DNA of 64,000 bases, taken from the NCBI RefSeq assembly GCF_023065955.2, contig NW_026623008.1:20146001-20210000 (forward strand), read 5' to 3'. Below are positions 9,981-44,600 of this stretch, piece by piece. The DNA comes from Ursus arctos. Its lineage: Eukaryota; Chordata; Mammalia; Carnivora; Ursidae. Positions within the stretch are counted from its first letter, which is position 1; each line of letters starts with the position of its first letter. Both the position numbers and the translations under genes were made by a program. The notes beneath the pieces were generated by a model. That model saw only the letters and a program-made list of their open reading frames with translations. It did no database searches and had not been told where the DNA came from.

Positions 9981-10539
9981 TAATTCTTTGGGCAGCCCCT
10001 ACATGTGCCAAGCTGAGAGATGGAGATGCCGAGTATCCAGGAGGGTGTGGCTTGCCTGGGGGTGGGGGCAGGGTCAGCCAGGAAACCTCAGGTGGTTGTT
10101 TGCGAGAGAACCTGGGGCTGCAACTGGGCAACACAAAGTAGGAAACGGGCCTCACACCAAATGTGTCCCACTCTGAGGGAGGTCACCAGAGCAGGAGTAC
10201 TCTGAGGGATAGAGGGCCTCGCGTTAGTATTCTTCCGCATCGTCCTGGAGGGGCTGTCATCACTCTAGCAGCCCTCTTCCTCAACATAGAGGTCCTCTTT
10301 CTGGGGCTTCCCCCTTTCTCTCTGGAGGTCACCGATCCTCGAGTTCCCCCCCTTTTTGGGGATCTCTGACAGAGGGCACCCCTCTTAGGTTGTCTCTCGT
10401 GGTTTCCTCTTCTCCCTCCCTGTGTTGGTGATGTTCTCTCACAAGCCCCCCACCTTTTTCAGGCTCGGGATCTTGCCCGACTTCTAGTTCAACAATGCTC
10501 AGCTCTCCGCTCAACCGCGCCCCTCCTGCTCCGTGAGGG
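9981..10539. other. FAM76A 5' flank, no gene seen
   Basis: GC content rises toward the promoter. A long minus-strand ORF overlaps this edge (10329-10886), but it has no recognisable domain and looks like a by-product of GC-rich DNA. Confidence 0.5.
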
Positions 10540-34218
<23,679 letters not shown>

Positions 34219-36430
34219 GAGACCATAAGGAGGCTCCCAGCCAACAGCAAAGGGGTTCCTGGCTTAGGGTGGGTGACCTGGCTGTTCTCTGGGAATTGCA
34301 AGCTTTCTTAAGAAATCTCTATTTTATTACAGTTATCCTCCTTCGTGGGATTGCAGCGGGCTGAATGGAAACACCTGGTTTGTGCTGTGTCATGACCGCA
34401 TGCTTGGACGTTTGGGGTTCCAAGCTCTCTGTCTCATACACTCACTTCCCTTTCCCTCCCTTCTCCCCTCCCCCCTCCACCAGTACTACTCTCTGTCTCT
34501 GTCTCTCCCTTTTGGTACTACTCTGTGTGTGTGTGTGGTGGTCACTGCTCAGTGTTATGTGCAGAATGATTAGTTTGTTTGTCTGTTTGTCCATCATCGC
34601 ATCCTGCCGTACCCATGGGCAAATAGTTTGGCATTAATTACATATCACTGCCACCCTCTGAACTTCGAAAACTGCCACCTTGAGACTTGGTACAATGGAA
34701 GAGGCTTTCTCTCTCCAAGAAACCTTTTGCTTCAGGGTATACTCTTGGGTTTTTTTCCAGGTATATTATGTATGAACTTTGTACTATGTATAGCCAGAGT
34801 TTTATTTATTTTTTAAAAAAACTTTTTCTTGATAAAGGAATAATGGTAGCCTAGCTTGTTCTTCTTGTAAAAGTGATGCCTCTTAAAAAAAAAGTTCTCT
34901 CTACCTTTTAGTAAAGGAATAAGACCTTTTCTTGTTACCTTGGAGTCTTAAAAAGTGCTTGCTGAGGTGAAACAATTCAGTGCGTAAGTATGGAGTCAAG
35001 TGCCTTTTGGAGGATTTCTTGGAAGAGCATTTAAGAAGAAGATACTTAAGGGAGGTAGCAAAGATTTGAACAGTCTGTCTTTTTTTAAGTAAGGGCAGAA
35101 AGAAAGGTTGTCCAGGTTTTACTGGACATTTCCGTCCCCTACCCCTTTCTTGATTGTTTTATGTGACCGATTTTAAATTCTCACACTGCCACTTCGTTTT
35201 TAAAAAAAATACCCTTCAGTTGTTATATTGGGCCATTGTCAGAGAACATTTTTTTTTAAATGAGCAGATTCAAAATGGGATAATATTTGAACTACAGAGC
35301 GTTTTGAGAGTCAGTGTGAGCTGCTCCAGTATGGACTCTGAATCTGATTGGGAGAAATGACATCACTGGACCTTCTCCCCTCTCCTCATCCACCCCAGCC
35401 TGGACACTCCCTGCTTTTAATGGAAATGTATTGAAAACAGGTGCTTGTCAGAAGCAGCTTGGCCTCAGCCAGAATTGTTTGTGTCCTCTTTTCCCTTCTT
35501 GACCCAATAGGCACATGGATTTACTTTTCCAGAAGAAGAGATAGATTTGCGCTTCTAGCCATTCTCTCAGGTCCTCTATGAGATGTTTGTGAAGGAAGTC
35601 AGAGACATGTAATGTGCCATGAAACACAGTAAAATCAATTACCTTGGTATCATTAATGGAAAGGGAGGGGTACTGCGGCTAGAGGTAACCATGAGGGCCA
35701 ATGACCTTTGTACCTCAGTGCACCAGAATTGTAAGCAGTCAGTTTAACTTGCTAGGCATTTCCTAGAGGCAAATGCTTATGATTTGTGATAACATTCTCA
35801 CAAGTGGAGCCATGCACAGAATGGGCCAGAGATGTGGAAATGGGTGGCTTCTTTCTGAGAAGAGAAACAATGGACCATGTTGCTTCTATCTCACTCTGGT
35901 AGGGGAGGTCATTTTCCCTTCTAAGCAGGGGAAACGGCAGTGCTAAATAGTTTTGTAACTTTTTGAATGAGAAACTTTTAGGTAAAGATAAACTGTCAGA
36001 TAATATTTTTCAGATGCATTTACGTTTGACTATGGGGAAAAGATTGTGAAAAAAGTTACAGTCATGGTTTTTTGGGTTTTTTTAATTTGGAAGACTTGAG
36101 AAATTCTGTTTCATGAAGTGATAATATAAAAACACATACTTAGTTTTATACTAAATCTTTTTTTAAGGTCTTGGCATTTAATATAAAGCAGATTCACGCA
36201 TTTTCTAACTTTCCACAAATTCCAAAAAGTGAAGGAAGAAACCTCAGTCCTGAAATTTTGGTTTTTAAAAATCATGACACTGTTTTACCATGAAATTGAG
36301 TAGCTAACTTTTGGTAACACCTTTTGTTCATTTGTATGTTTGTATAATGGACATTTTGAAACACAGGAATGTTTTGGTTTGTACAAACTTTGAAAAATGT
36401 GTGTTAATAAAAATTCATATTGACTCAAGT
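34219..36430 (+). other. FAM76A: FAM76A 3' untranslated region
   Basis: About 2.2 kb from the stop codon to the likely cleavage site. Unlike all the introns, it contains no recognisable SINE, L1 or L2 copy. Includes pyrimidine-rich (34440-34510) and U-rich stretches. The end is set by AATAAA at 36406 and by agreement with a long last exon. Confidence 0.8.
36406..36411 (+). terminator. FAM76A: FAM76A poly(A) signal AATAAA
   Basis: Canonical hexamer followed within 20-40 nt by a GT-rich stretch (TTGTTGGGTGAGTG). Cleavage is expected near 36425-36435. Confidence 0.8.
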
Positions 36431-36890
36431 CTAATTGTTGGGTGAGTGATTGACCGATTGATTGCTGGTTTACCAATGGACATATCCCACAGTGCCCTTC
36501 AGCCTAGAAGACATTTTGTCTGGCTTGTAGACTTAAATGTTTAATTAAAAGCCTAACGGTGGTAATAGGGAGTTTCATATCCATCAGAGAATAAACTCAT
36601 TCTCTTTTCTTCTGTGACTTTATTTTCCAGTTTAAGTGCTTACTTGTTATAAACACTGTGCTAGACAATGAGGATACAGAAGTGAAGAAGACTGTCAGTT
36701 ACTGTCCTCATGGGCTTCTGCTTCGTGAAATATTGGACAACACCATTGTTTCTTGATTTTGTATTTACCATTATTTTTCGAAATATAATACAGGATGAAT
36801 CTTTATACGGTATGAGTGAAAGGATTTTGAGATATCATCTCAAGAAGGAGAGGAATGTATTAGTTTAAAACTTTGGTACTGGTAGGTTTT

Positions 36891-37088
36891 GTTTTTTTTT
36901 TAAGATTTTATTTATTTATTTGACAGAGATAGAGACAGCCCGCGAGAGAGGGAACACAAGCAGGGGAGTGGGAGAGGAAGAAGCAGGCTCTTAGCAGAGG
37001 AGCCTGATGTGGGGCTCAATCCCAGAACACCAGGATCACGCCCTGAGCCGAAGGCAGACGCTAAATGACTGCGCCACCCAGGCATCCC
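36891..37088 (-). repeat. SINEC1_AMe-like SINE, minus
   Basis: GATTTTATTTATTTATTTGA, young body, end CACCCAGGCATCCC. Perfect 17-nt target TGGTACTGGTAGGTTTT at 36874-36890 and 37089-37105. Confidence 0.95.
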
Positions 37089-37220
37089 TGGTACTGGTAG
37101 GTTTTAACATTTATAACAGGTGCCTCTCAGATATTGTCACTGTCACATCTTGGTCATTCGATTTCATAGACTCAATGACAACTTACTTTCTCTAAATTTA
37201 AGACGGTTTTATTTTGTAGG

Positions 37221-37571
37221 TACCATGGTCTGAATGTTTGTGCCCCTCCCCCCCAATTAATACGTTGAAATCGTAACCCCAAAGATGATAGTGTTAGAAG
37301 GTGGTACCTTCCTCTAGAAGGTGCTTAGGCTCTGCCTTCGTGGATGGAATCAGAGACACCTTGCCTCTACCACCATGTGAGGACACAGCAGAAGGCACAG
37401 ACCGTAGACCAGAAAGAAGGCCATCACTAACGTAACCGTGCTGGCACCTTGATCTTGAACCAGCCTCCAGAACTCTTGAGAAATACATTTCTGTTGTTTA
37501 TAAGCGTTTAAGTTTATCTTATAAGTTTATCTGCAATATTTTGTTACAGCAGCCCAGAAACACTGAGACGG
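37221..37571 (+). repeat. MLT1-type LTR (ERVL-MaLR), plus
   Basis: TACCATGGTCTGAATGTTTG start, TACGTTGAAATCGTAACCCC, CCATGTGAGGACACAGCAG, GCCTCCAGAACTCTTGAGAA, TCTGTTGTTTATAAGC, end CAGCAGCCCAGAAACACTGA. A solo non-coding LTR fossil. Confidence 0.85.
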
Positions 37572-38463
37572 TAGGCTATGTTTATAACCATCTTTGTTGT
37601 GTGAATTACTTTATCCATTTACTCAGCCTTGAAAACCACTGTAGGGGAATGATATAGTATAAACAGTTCAAGAAGGTCTTCAGCCACTTGAAATAACTGT
37701 CCAAATTTAGGACTTTGGTTCCATCCTTTGTGGTTTAAGATCATACGTTACCTGCAGTATAGCTGTCTTCGCAACTGATGGCCCTCTCAAGGGTCTTGGA
37801 GGAGGGGCCATTTTTGGGAAGGCCCAAACTGTCAGGAGTTGCAGGGTATCCTGATTGTTATTCCTACATAAGAAACTACCCCCAAATTTAAATATGCCCA
37901 CAGACCCTATTGGTCAAGAATTTGGACAGGGCACTGTGGGGATGACTGCTCTTTGTTCTACAATGTCTGGGTCCTCAGTTGGGAAGATTCAAAAGCTGAG
38001 GAATGCTTCTTGGGGCTGGAATCACCTCTAAAGGCTGTTTACTTGTATATCTAGTGCCCGGGCCGGGATGACTGGAAGTCCAGTAATGCCGACTAGAGCA
38101 CCTTATGTGGGACCCTTCCGTATATAACTTGGCTTTCCCAAGCATGGTGGCTCAAGGTAATCAGACTTCTTCCACGATACCTCTAGACTCCAAGCACAAG
38201 TGATCCAGTGAACAAAGCTGAAGATGTGCACATCTTCTGATCTGTGTTCAGAGGTCACATTACCTTACTCGTGCAGTACTCTATTGGCTAAACAGTCAGA
38301 AGCCCATCCAGACTTGAGGGGAGGGGACATAGATTCCTTCTCTTTATGAGAGAATGACAAAGTAGAAGAGCATGTTGGATGGAAACTATTGTGGTGGCTA
38401 ACTTGAAAAATAGAATCTGCCACATAGATTCTGGAACCAAACCAAATCCAAGAGAGCAAGGCA
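37572..38463. other. Intergenic, no gene seen
   Basis: Unique-looking DNA between FAM76A and STX12; no coding or RNA signal noticed. Confidence 0.4.
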
Positions 38464-38477
38464 GAACTGCAGTGTCT

Positions 38478-38678
38478 GGGGCACCTGGATGGCTCAGTCG
38501 TTAAGCATCTGCCTTCAGCTCGGTGTGATCCCGGGGTCCTGGGATTGAGCCCCACATCGGGCTCCTCCACTGGGAGCCTGCTTCTCCCTCTCCCACTCCC
38601 TCTGCTTGTGTTCCCTCTCTCGCTGGCTGTCTCTCTCTCTGTCAAATAAATAAATAAAAATCTTAAAAAAAAAAAAAA
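38478..38678 (+). repeat. SINEC, plus
   Basis: GGGGCACCTGGATGGCTCAG head and AAATAAATAAATAAAAATC tail. Target GAACTGCAGTGTCT (38464-38477) / GAACTGCAATGTCT (38680-38693). Confidence 0.93.
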
Positions 38679-39079
38679 AGAACTGCAATGTCTTTCAAGG
38701 TATAACTTCAGGTGTGGCTCTCCATCATTTCTGCAATACCTTACTGGTTACAGAGGTCAAATTACTGACACTATTCGAGAGAGAATGATGCCACCCACGT
38801 GGGTACATACCAGGAGTTAAGGATCTTCAGGGTCTGTCTTGTAGGCTGGCTACCACATTGCCCTTTGGCCTATAGGATTGAGTAAAACCGATGTGAACCT
38901 CTAGATTTGGAAGCCAGAAGTGAAAGCTGTCAGTTTGGGAAAAGTAGTTCATATTCCTCAGCTCTAACTGGAACCAATGCCTACTTTCCCTACCACTGTT
39001 GGCCAGGTTGTCGCTGCAACAGATCGTCAACTCGAAAATTGATGCCGGAGTCGTGCCATGGTTAACTCTGACGTCAGAC

Positions 39080-39200
39080 TGCATGGGTTTGAGCTGTGTC
39101 TCTACTCAGTTTACGGTTGGTGTGAAGATGAAGTTGTATCCGTAGAAGTTGTTAGAACAGTGCTTGGCACGTGGTACGCACTACATTTTGTAAGCAGTTT
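39080..39200 (+). repeat. MIR fragment, plus
   Basis: TGCATGGGTTTGAGCTGTGT at the left and GAACAGTGCTTGGCACGTGG at the right, with the middle missing or degraded. Confidence 0.45.
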
Positions 39201-39439
39201 TTATGCGTGACTTCTACAGAATCTACATTTTCTATTTCCTGAGGGGGAAAGTAATAGAGTCATAAATTAGAATCACCATGGATGTCCACTTGTTTTGGCT
39301 TCCATTGTTACCTTATCCCAAGATCACATTTAGGCCCTCAGAACATTCATGCAACTCACAACTGGTCTGTTCTTTTCTCGACTCCAAACGACCCACCTCG
39401 TGCATGCCACTTCATCACACTGGTTCGTAGAGTGTCGTT

Positions 39440-40395
39440 TTTTTTTAAGTTTAATAAGATATCGATTGCATACAGTAAAATTTGTCCATCTTTGTATATA
39501 GATCAAAGAGTTTTGGTGGATGTATTCTGTTATGTAATCACCACAATCGAGATATAAAACATTTCTAGCAACCTCAAAACTTCCCTTATGCCGCTTGGTA
39601 GTTAATCCCCTTCCCCCAACTCCAGCCCCTGGCAACCATTAATTTGATTTCTACCGCCGTAGCTTTGCCTTTTCTAGAATGTCTCATAAATGAAATCATA
39701 CAGGGACGCCTGGGTGGCTCAGCTGGTTGGGTGTCTGCCTTCAGCTCAGGTCATGATCCCGAGGTCCTGGGATGGAGTCCCACATTGGGCTCCTTGCTCA
39801 GTGGGGAGCCTGCTGCTCTGCCTGCCTCTCCCTCTGCTTGTATGCTCTCTCTCTCTGACAAATAAAATCTTTAAAAAATGGAATCATACAATATGAAGGC
39901 TTTCATGTCTGACTTCTTTCATTTAGCACCTGCTTTCGAGATTTGTCCTTGTTGTTGCATGTCTCAGTAGTTCATTCCATGTTCCAGTAGCCTGTTTATT
40001 TTATAGCTGAATAGTTTTCCATCGTATGAATATACCACAATCTGTTTACTCCATAGCTGATGGACATTTGAGTTATTTCTAGCTTTTGGTTATTATGAAT
40101 AAAGCTGCCTTACACATTCATGTACAGATCTTTATAAAACATGTGTTTTCATTTCTCTTGGGTAAAACACCTAGGTGTGGGATTGCTGGATTGCTGGATT
40201 GTATGACAAATTTGTTCAATTCTCTAAGAAACCACCAAACTGTTTTCCAAAGTGGCTATATGATTTTGCATTCCCATGAGCAATGTATGATGAGTGCTCA
40301 TTTGAATGCAGTCTTCACTGCAACCAAAGTGAATATCTCCATTGACCCTTCCCTACCATTACCAAGAACACTTGCCATATTGGTGATAATGATAC
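39440..40395 (-). repeat. L1 LINE 3' end, minus, split by a SINE
   Basis: Complement of L1 3' UTR (TTAATAAGATATCGATTGCA, GTTATGTAATCACCACAATC) and then of the ORF2 end (GCATGTCTCAGTAGTTCATT, TATTATGAATAAAGCTGC, TCATTTCTCTTGGGTAAAAC, TGTTTTCCAAAGTGGCTATA). Confidence 0.85.
39703..39878 (+). repeat. SINEC, plus, inside L1
   Basis: GGGACGCCTGGGTGGCTCAG head and AAATAAAATCTTTAAAAA tail. Target AATGAAATCATACA / AATGGAATCATACA on the two sides. Confidence 0.93.
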
Positions 40396-40399
40396 TTTA

Positions 40400-40965
40400 T
40401 TTTTAAAATATGAAACTTACTTACTGATGTATAGCATACTTCAGAAGAGGACACATCACATGTATATGACTTGATGAATTTTCATAAAGTAAACACACCT
40501 ATGTAATCACTACCCAAATCAAGAAGACTGCTACCAGCATCCTAGAAGCTCACCTCATGTGCCCATTCCTAGTTACTCCCTCTCTCAAAACTAACTACAT
40601 ACTATGCTGACTTTTAATAATAATTTTGCTGGATATGAATCTAATAAAAATGGATTAATACAGAATGTACTCAGTTTTTTCTGGCTTCTTTTGCTTTGCA
40701 TTATGTTATTTTTTATTTTTTTAGGTAGGCTCCATGCCCAACATGGGACTTGAACTCACGACCTCAAGATCAAGGGTCAAGGGTCGTATGCTCCATCGAC
40801 TGAGCCAGGCAGGCACCCCACTATGCATTATATTTGGATGAGTTCACCCGCATTGCTCACACAGCAGTAGGAAATTTATTTTTGTGTTTATCCATCCTAT
40901 TGTTGATGGACATTCAGGCTGTTTCCAGTTTGGAATTAGTAAAAATAAATGCTGCTCTGGCCTTC
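40400..40965 (-). repeat. Second L1 3' end, minus, split by a short SINE
   Basis: TATGAAACTTACTTACTGATG, GACTTGATGAATTTTCATAA and ACACACCTATGTAATCACTA (3' UTR complement), then GTTGATGGACATTCAGGCTG. It appears to resume at 41560-41660 (GGCTATTATGAACATTCCTA, GAATTGCTGGGTCATAGAAT). Confidence 0.75.
40707..40819 (-). repeat. Short-type SINEC, minus
   Basis: GTAGGCTCCATGCCCAACAT, GGACTTGAACTCACGACC, end GAGCCAGGCAGGCACCCC. The words AAGGGTC and AGGGTCA are duplicated inside it. Confidence 0.82.
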
Positions 40966-41558
40966 ACCGTAATAGTCTCAAACTGGAAACAATTCAAATG
41001 TCCGGCAATAAGAGAAAGGGTAATCAAATTGTAGTATATTCGTATGATAAAATAGTACTCGGCAATAACAAAGACCAAACCACTGATACATGCAACATCA
41101 TGGATAAATCTCAAAAATATTATGTTAATTGAAATAAGCCAAGCACTAAATGATACATAAAATATGATTCCAGCTCTATGAAGTCCAAGAATAGGGAAAA
41201 AAATCTGTAGTGATAAAAATTAGAAAGTGATTTCTGGGGATGAGAGAAATTGGTTAGGAAGGAGCACAGCTTGATAGAGCAACGTGTACAAACCTGCAGT
41301 TCGTTGATGTTTTTGTACAAGCCTGACCCTTTCCTTTTTTTCCCCCTATAAAATACATGATAGAAAGGAGCACAGCTCAAGGAAACTTCCCTGGGTAATG
41401 ATGAAATTGTCTATATCTTGATATGGGTGATAGTTCCACGGATGGATACAAGTGCCAACATTCATTGAATTGAACACTTAATGCCTGTACATGACGTTGT
41501 ATTGTAAGCCCATTATAACTCAATAAAAATAATTGATACAGAAAAATGTTACTTAGTC
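40966..41558 (+). repeat. 5'-truncated L1, plus, probably inserted into the minus L1
   Basis: GGAAACAATTCAAATGTCCG, CACTGATACATGCAACATCA and ATTGAAATAAGCCAAGCACT are L1 ORF2-end and 3' UTR sense sequence; it ends with CATTATAACTCAATAAAAAT. Confidence 0.75.
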
Positions 41559-41659
41559 CTAAAAAAGGCTATTATGAACATTCCTATACTTGGTTTTTGG
41601 AACACATAGGTATTCATATCAGTTGAGTATTTAGGTAGGGGTAGAATTGCTGGGTCATA

Positions 41660-41765
41660 GAATATGTATGAATCACGGCTCTGCAACTTAATAGCTGTAT
41701 AGCATTGGGCAAGTACCCAGGACCTCTAGAGAACATCAGATTCCTTATCTGTTACCGAGGAGCTA
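41660..41765 (+). repeat. MIR fragment, plus
   Basis: ATCACGGCTCTGCAACTTAA, CATTGGGCAAGTACCC and AGATTCCTTATCTGTTACC. Confidence 0.55.
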
Positions 41766-41969
41766 ATCTCACATTGATGGGTGCAAACCATGAAAACTGT
41801 TTTTGTCAATTAACAAAAGGACATAATGCTGAGAAAAAAAATCACAGATTTTCAGAATATTTGCTATTAGAAATATCAGTGAGAATGGAATATTCCACTC
41901 CTGCCTAGAGGATTTGAGTTACTTTGACACAGAGAAGCAGCCTCAATTTCTAACCCAGGTGCAGAGCTT

Positions 41970-42310
41970 TAGATAAGGGGTTTCCAGCTACAACATTCCA
42001 CATTTATCTTCACGTTGTAGTTTCCAAGGAAACAAGATCCCGAGTCCTCTTGTTAGCTCAGGCCTGATGATAATCCCCTTCCACGTAGCCTGGTGTGCTT
42101 TGAGGCTATTAAAACACTGCTTCTTTTAAATTTTACCTACACTCCATCTTTCCCCCAAATCCTAGGATAACTCTCTCTCCTTCTGTGCTTGGTGAGACGC
42201 CCCACGATTCCTCTGGTGTGCAGTCTCCCCTGCAGCATTAACTTAATAAACCTAACTTTGTCAGACCACAGGTGGTCTTTATCAGATAGGCTTTATCTTG
42301 GGGGGTACCG
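41970..42310 (+). repeat. Probable solo LTR, plus
   Basis: Shows the layout of an ERV LTR: a TATA-like ATTAAAAC (42109), pyrimidine-rich middle, TAATAAACC poly(A)-like signal (42243-42251) and a TTGTCAGACCACAGGTGG end. I cannot name the family, and no viral gene is next to it. Confidence 0.35.
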
Positions 42311-43483
42311 ATAAGGTTTGTAAAATGTGTTCACATTGCCGGGAGAGGCATTTAAGAAATGGTAGTTTTTTATTATTATTCATGTATAAATATAATAAAT
42401 GTTCATTTGACATCTAGTATTTGCAAGACACAAATGTATTGCTATGACAGCACAAGACAGCACAAGGCACAGATGGAAAACCACTCTTTATCTTAGATGG
42501 AGAAAGAAAACAACAATAACAAAATCCTATGTCTTCAATTCCTAGGAGAAAAATACCTTTACTGGACCTTTACATTGAGTCAAGTGTAAATGAAAGAATA
42601 CTTGACTATTTTATATGTAAAAAAGTACAATTTACATGATTAGCTGTAAGATTTGACAGAAAACTATGGATTCTAAGAAATGGTAGCATTTTAATAACCA
42701 GAATGAGAGCCCCCAAATGTCATCTGTCCCTTCCTATAGAGAAAGAAATGCTCTTAAAAATGCCACAACGAAAATAGAAATAGCTTTGCTTACAAAATCT
42801 CTAAGGCTCTTTCACTCATTTGGGGTCTCATCCCAAACAGGCAAACAGCTTCCTCTCTTGCCATTCCCCAGAGACTACAGAGTAGGCTGGGGTGGGGTTG
42901 GGTGGAGAACACAGGAAACAAACTACTGCCAGTTTCCCTTTCACTTCTTCCTATCTAGATCTCCTCCCAAACCCAAATCCTACCCACGTCTGTCCATTTA
43001 TAAGCTCACAAAATGCAATATTCTACAGGAACATTGAGGTCATACCCTCCAAATTACTCAGGGAATATTCCCCCCCCCCCAAGGGAATGATTTTTAAAAT
43101 GTGAGAGTCTAGCTCTCCAAAAAAATCCTGGTTTGGGGTACATAGTAAGTGAAGAGGCTATTTGGGAAGGATTTAGATGGAGAATGAGTTTGGGAATACG
43201 AGAATGCGTTTTAGGGAAGTAGCGAGATGAGGATGGAGTTAGCTTAGTGTTTGGGTTTTGAAGTCAAATCTCAGAAAAGCAAATTAACCACTGTGGTCTT
43301 AATTTTCTCAGTTTGTAAAAGGGAAAATAACTCTTGCTTTGTCGAGTTACTTTGCTTCAACATTTAAAAAACCGATTGTCCATAATCTATTCAGAACGTA
43401 AACATATAATTAGAACATTGTCCCTTGCTATGATAGAGCTTATGAACAAATGAATTGCAGGGAAGATTCATACATAGTATGTG
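42311..43483. other. Intergenic, no gene seen
   Basis: Unique-looking DNA. Has a run of ten C at 43071-43080 and otherwise nothing I can name. Confidence 0.4.
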
Positions 43484-43500
43484 CTCAATAAATATTATTA

Positions 43501-43690
43501 TTTTTTTTTAAAGATTATTTATTTATTTATTAGACAGCCAGGGAGAGAGGGAACACAAGCAGGGGGAGTGGGAGAGGAAGAAGCAGGCTCCTAGTGGAGG
43601 AGCCTGATGTGGAGCTTGATCCCATAACGGCCAGGATCACGCCCTGAGCCAAAGGCAGACGCCCAACGACTGAGCCACCCAGGGGCCCCA
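43501..43690 (-). repeat. SINEC1_AMe-like SINE, minus
   Basis: GATTATTTATTTATTTATTA, body near consensus, end CCACCCAGGGGCCCC. Perfect 17-nt target CTCAATAAATATTATTA at 43484-43500 and 43691-43707. Lies about 600 nt upstream of the STX12 start codon. Confidence 0.95.
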
Positions 43691-43959
43691 CTCAATAAAT
43701 ATTATTATCATCATCGCTTTATTGTTTAGATTAGAAGAGGGGTGGAAGGAGAAATGAAAGCGGTCTGTAACCATAAAAGCGCTCCGCAATTACTACCAAA
43801 GCCCTACAGGGTGGAAGTAGAGTGAGGAATTTCAGGAGTTTGGTTACCGATCTGAGTTTCAGAGTTGTCGAATTCTCCCATATTTGGGCCTGAATTCTCA
43901 GAATAGAACAGAATAGGATGTTAGGGCTGAGATCATCTGGTACAATTTTATGCTAATCG

Positions 43960-44600
43960 AAAATTCTTGCCGCCTGTCACCGTGCTCTGGCGAGAAACAA
44001 CACTACCACACCAGCTCCTCCAATTCGAGCCCCAACCGTGTGACGTCAGAGCCCCGCCCCATTTCTCCAAGGCGGATGCGTCCAGTCTCTAAGCTACTGT
44101 CCCCGGCCCCAGTTTCAGCAGCGCCTGCGCACTATGGGGCGGGGCGGGGCGGACGCGTGCGCGCGGCGTGGGGGCGGGGCTAGTGCGCACGCAGCCCTCG
44201 CTCCTTCCCCCGCCCTTTCTCTTCTCGGGTTCCCCGTCAGGCTGCGGGTTCAGTCTGGCGGCTGCTTCCGGTAGGAACGAGGTGCAGGTCGAGTCGGTCT
44301 CAGTTCCTCGTCATGTCCTACGGTCCCTTAGACATGTATCGGAACCCGGGGTCCTCTGGGCCCCAGCTCCGGGACTTCAACAGTATCATACAGACGTGCA
44401 GTGGCAACATCCAGCGGATCAGCCAAGCCAGTGAGCTGGGGGACGGGGCTGGGGGGCAGGGGCTGTCCCGGGGACAGGCCTGGGTGAGGTTGCCGGGATG
44501 CGGAGCCCGGCCGAGGCTACGGCCAAAGCCACACTTGAGGCCGTCTCGGGCTCTCTCCTGCGGGCGCGGCGGCTGCTATCATCGAGGGTGTCAGGCCCAG
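43960..44600 (+). promoter_or_regulatory. STX12: STX12 CpG-island promoter
   Basis: A sharp CpG island around coding exon 1. Visible sites: a full CRE palindrome TGACGTCA (44041-44048); NRF1-like GCGCCTGCGCA (44121-44131) and TGCGCACGCA (44184-44193); overlapping GC boxes GGGGCGGGGCGGGGCGG (44136-44152) and another GGGGCGGGG (44171-44179); ETS-like CTTCCGGT (44265-44272). No TATA box. This is the motif set of a ubiquitously expressed membrane-traffic gene; the start site is inferred to be about 44200-44280. Confidence 0.85.
44313..44430 (+). CDS. STX12: STX12 coding exon 1
   Basis: Residues 1-39 plus one base of Thr40; donor CCA|GTGAGC. The ATG is the first in-frame one and matches the known STX12 N-terminus. 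Intron 1 (44431-57490) is 13 kb and repeat-laden. Confidence 0.96.

Noticed and set aside
38265..38645. Minus-strand ORF of 126 codons, one of many with a 'SERGNTSRGSGRGRSRLPAEE' style string
   Set aside because: This peptide string recurs at several places because it is the translation of the SINE body. It is not a gene.
39069..39076. A second perfect CRE (TGACGTCA) in the intergenic spacer
   Set aside because: An isolated 8-mer in AT-rich DNA with no CpG island or neighbouring motifs; expected by chance at this scale.
41970..42310. Putative 3' end of an unknown transcript because of TAATAAACC
   Set aside because: The surrounding layout fits a solo LTR better, and no exon lies upstream.
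44168..44434. Possible upstream ORF overlapping the STX12 start
   Set aside because: The frame begins with GTG, not ATG, and runs out of frame with STX12. It is simply open GC-rich sequence.
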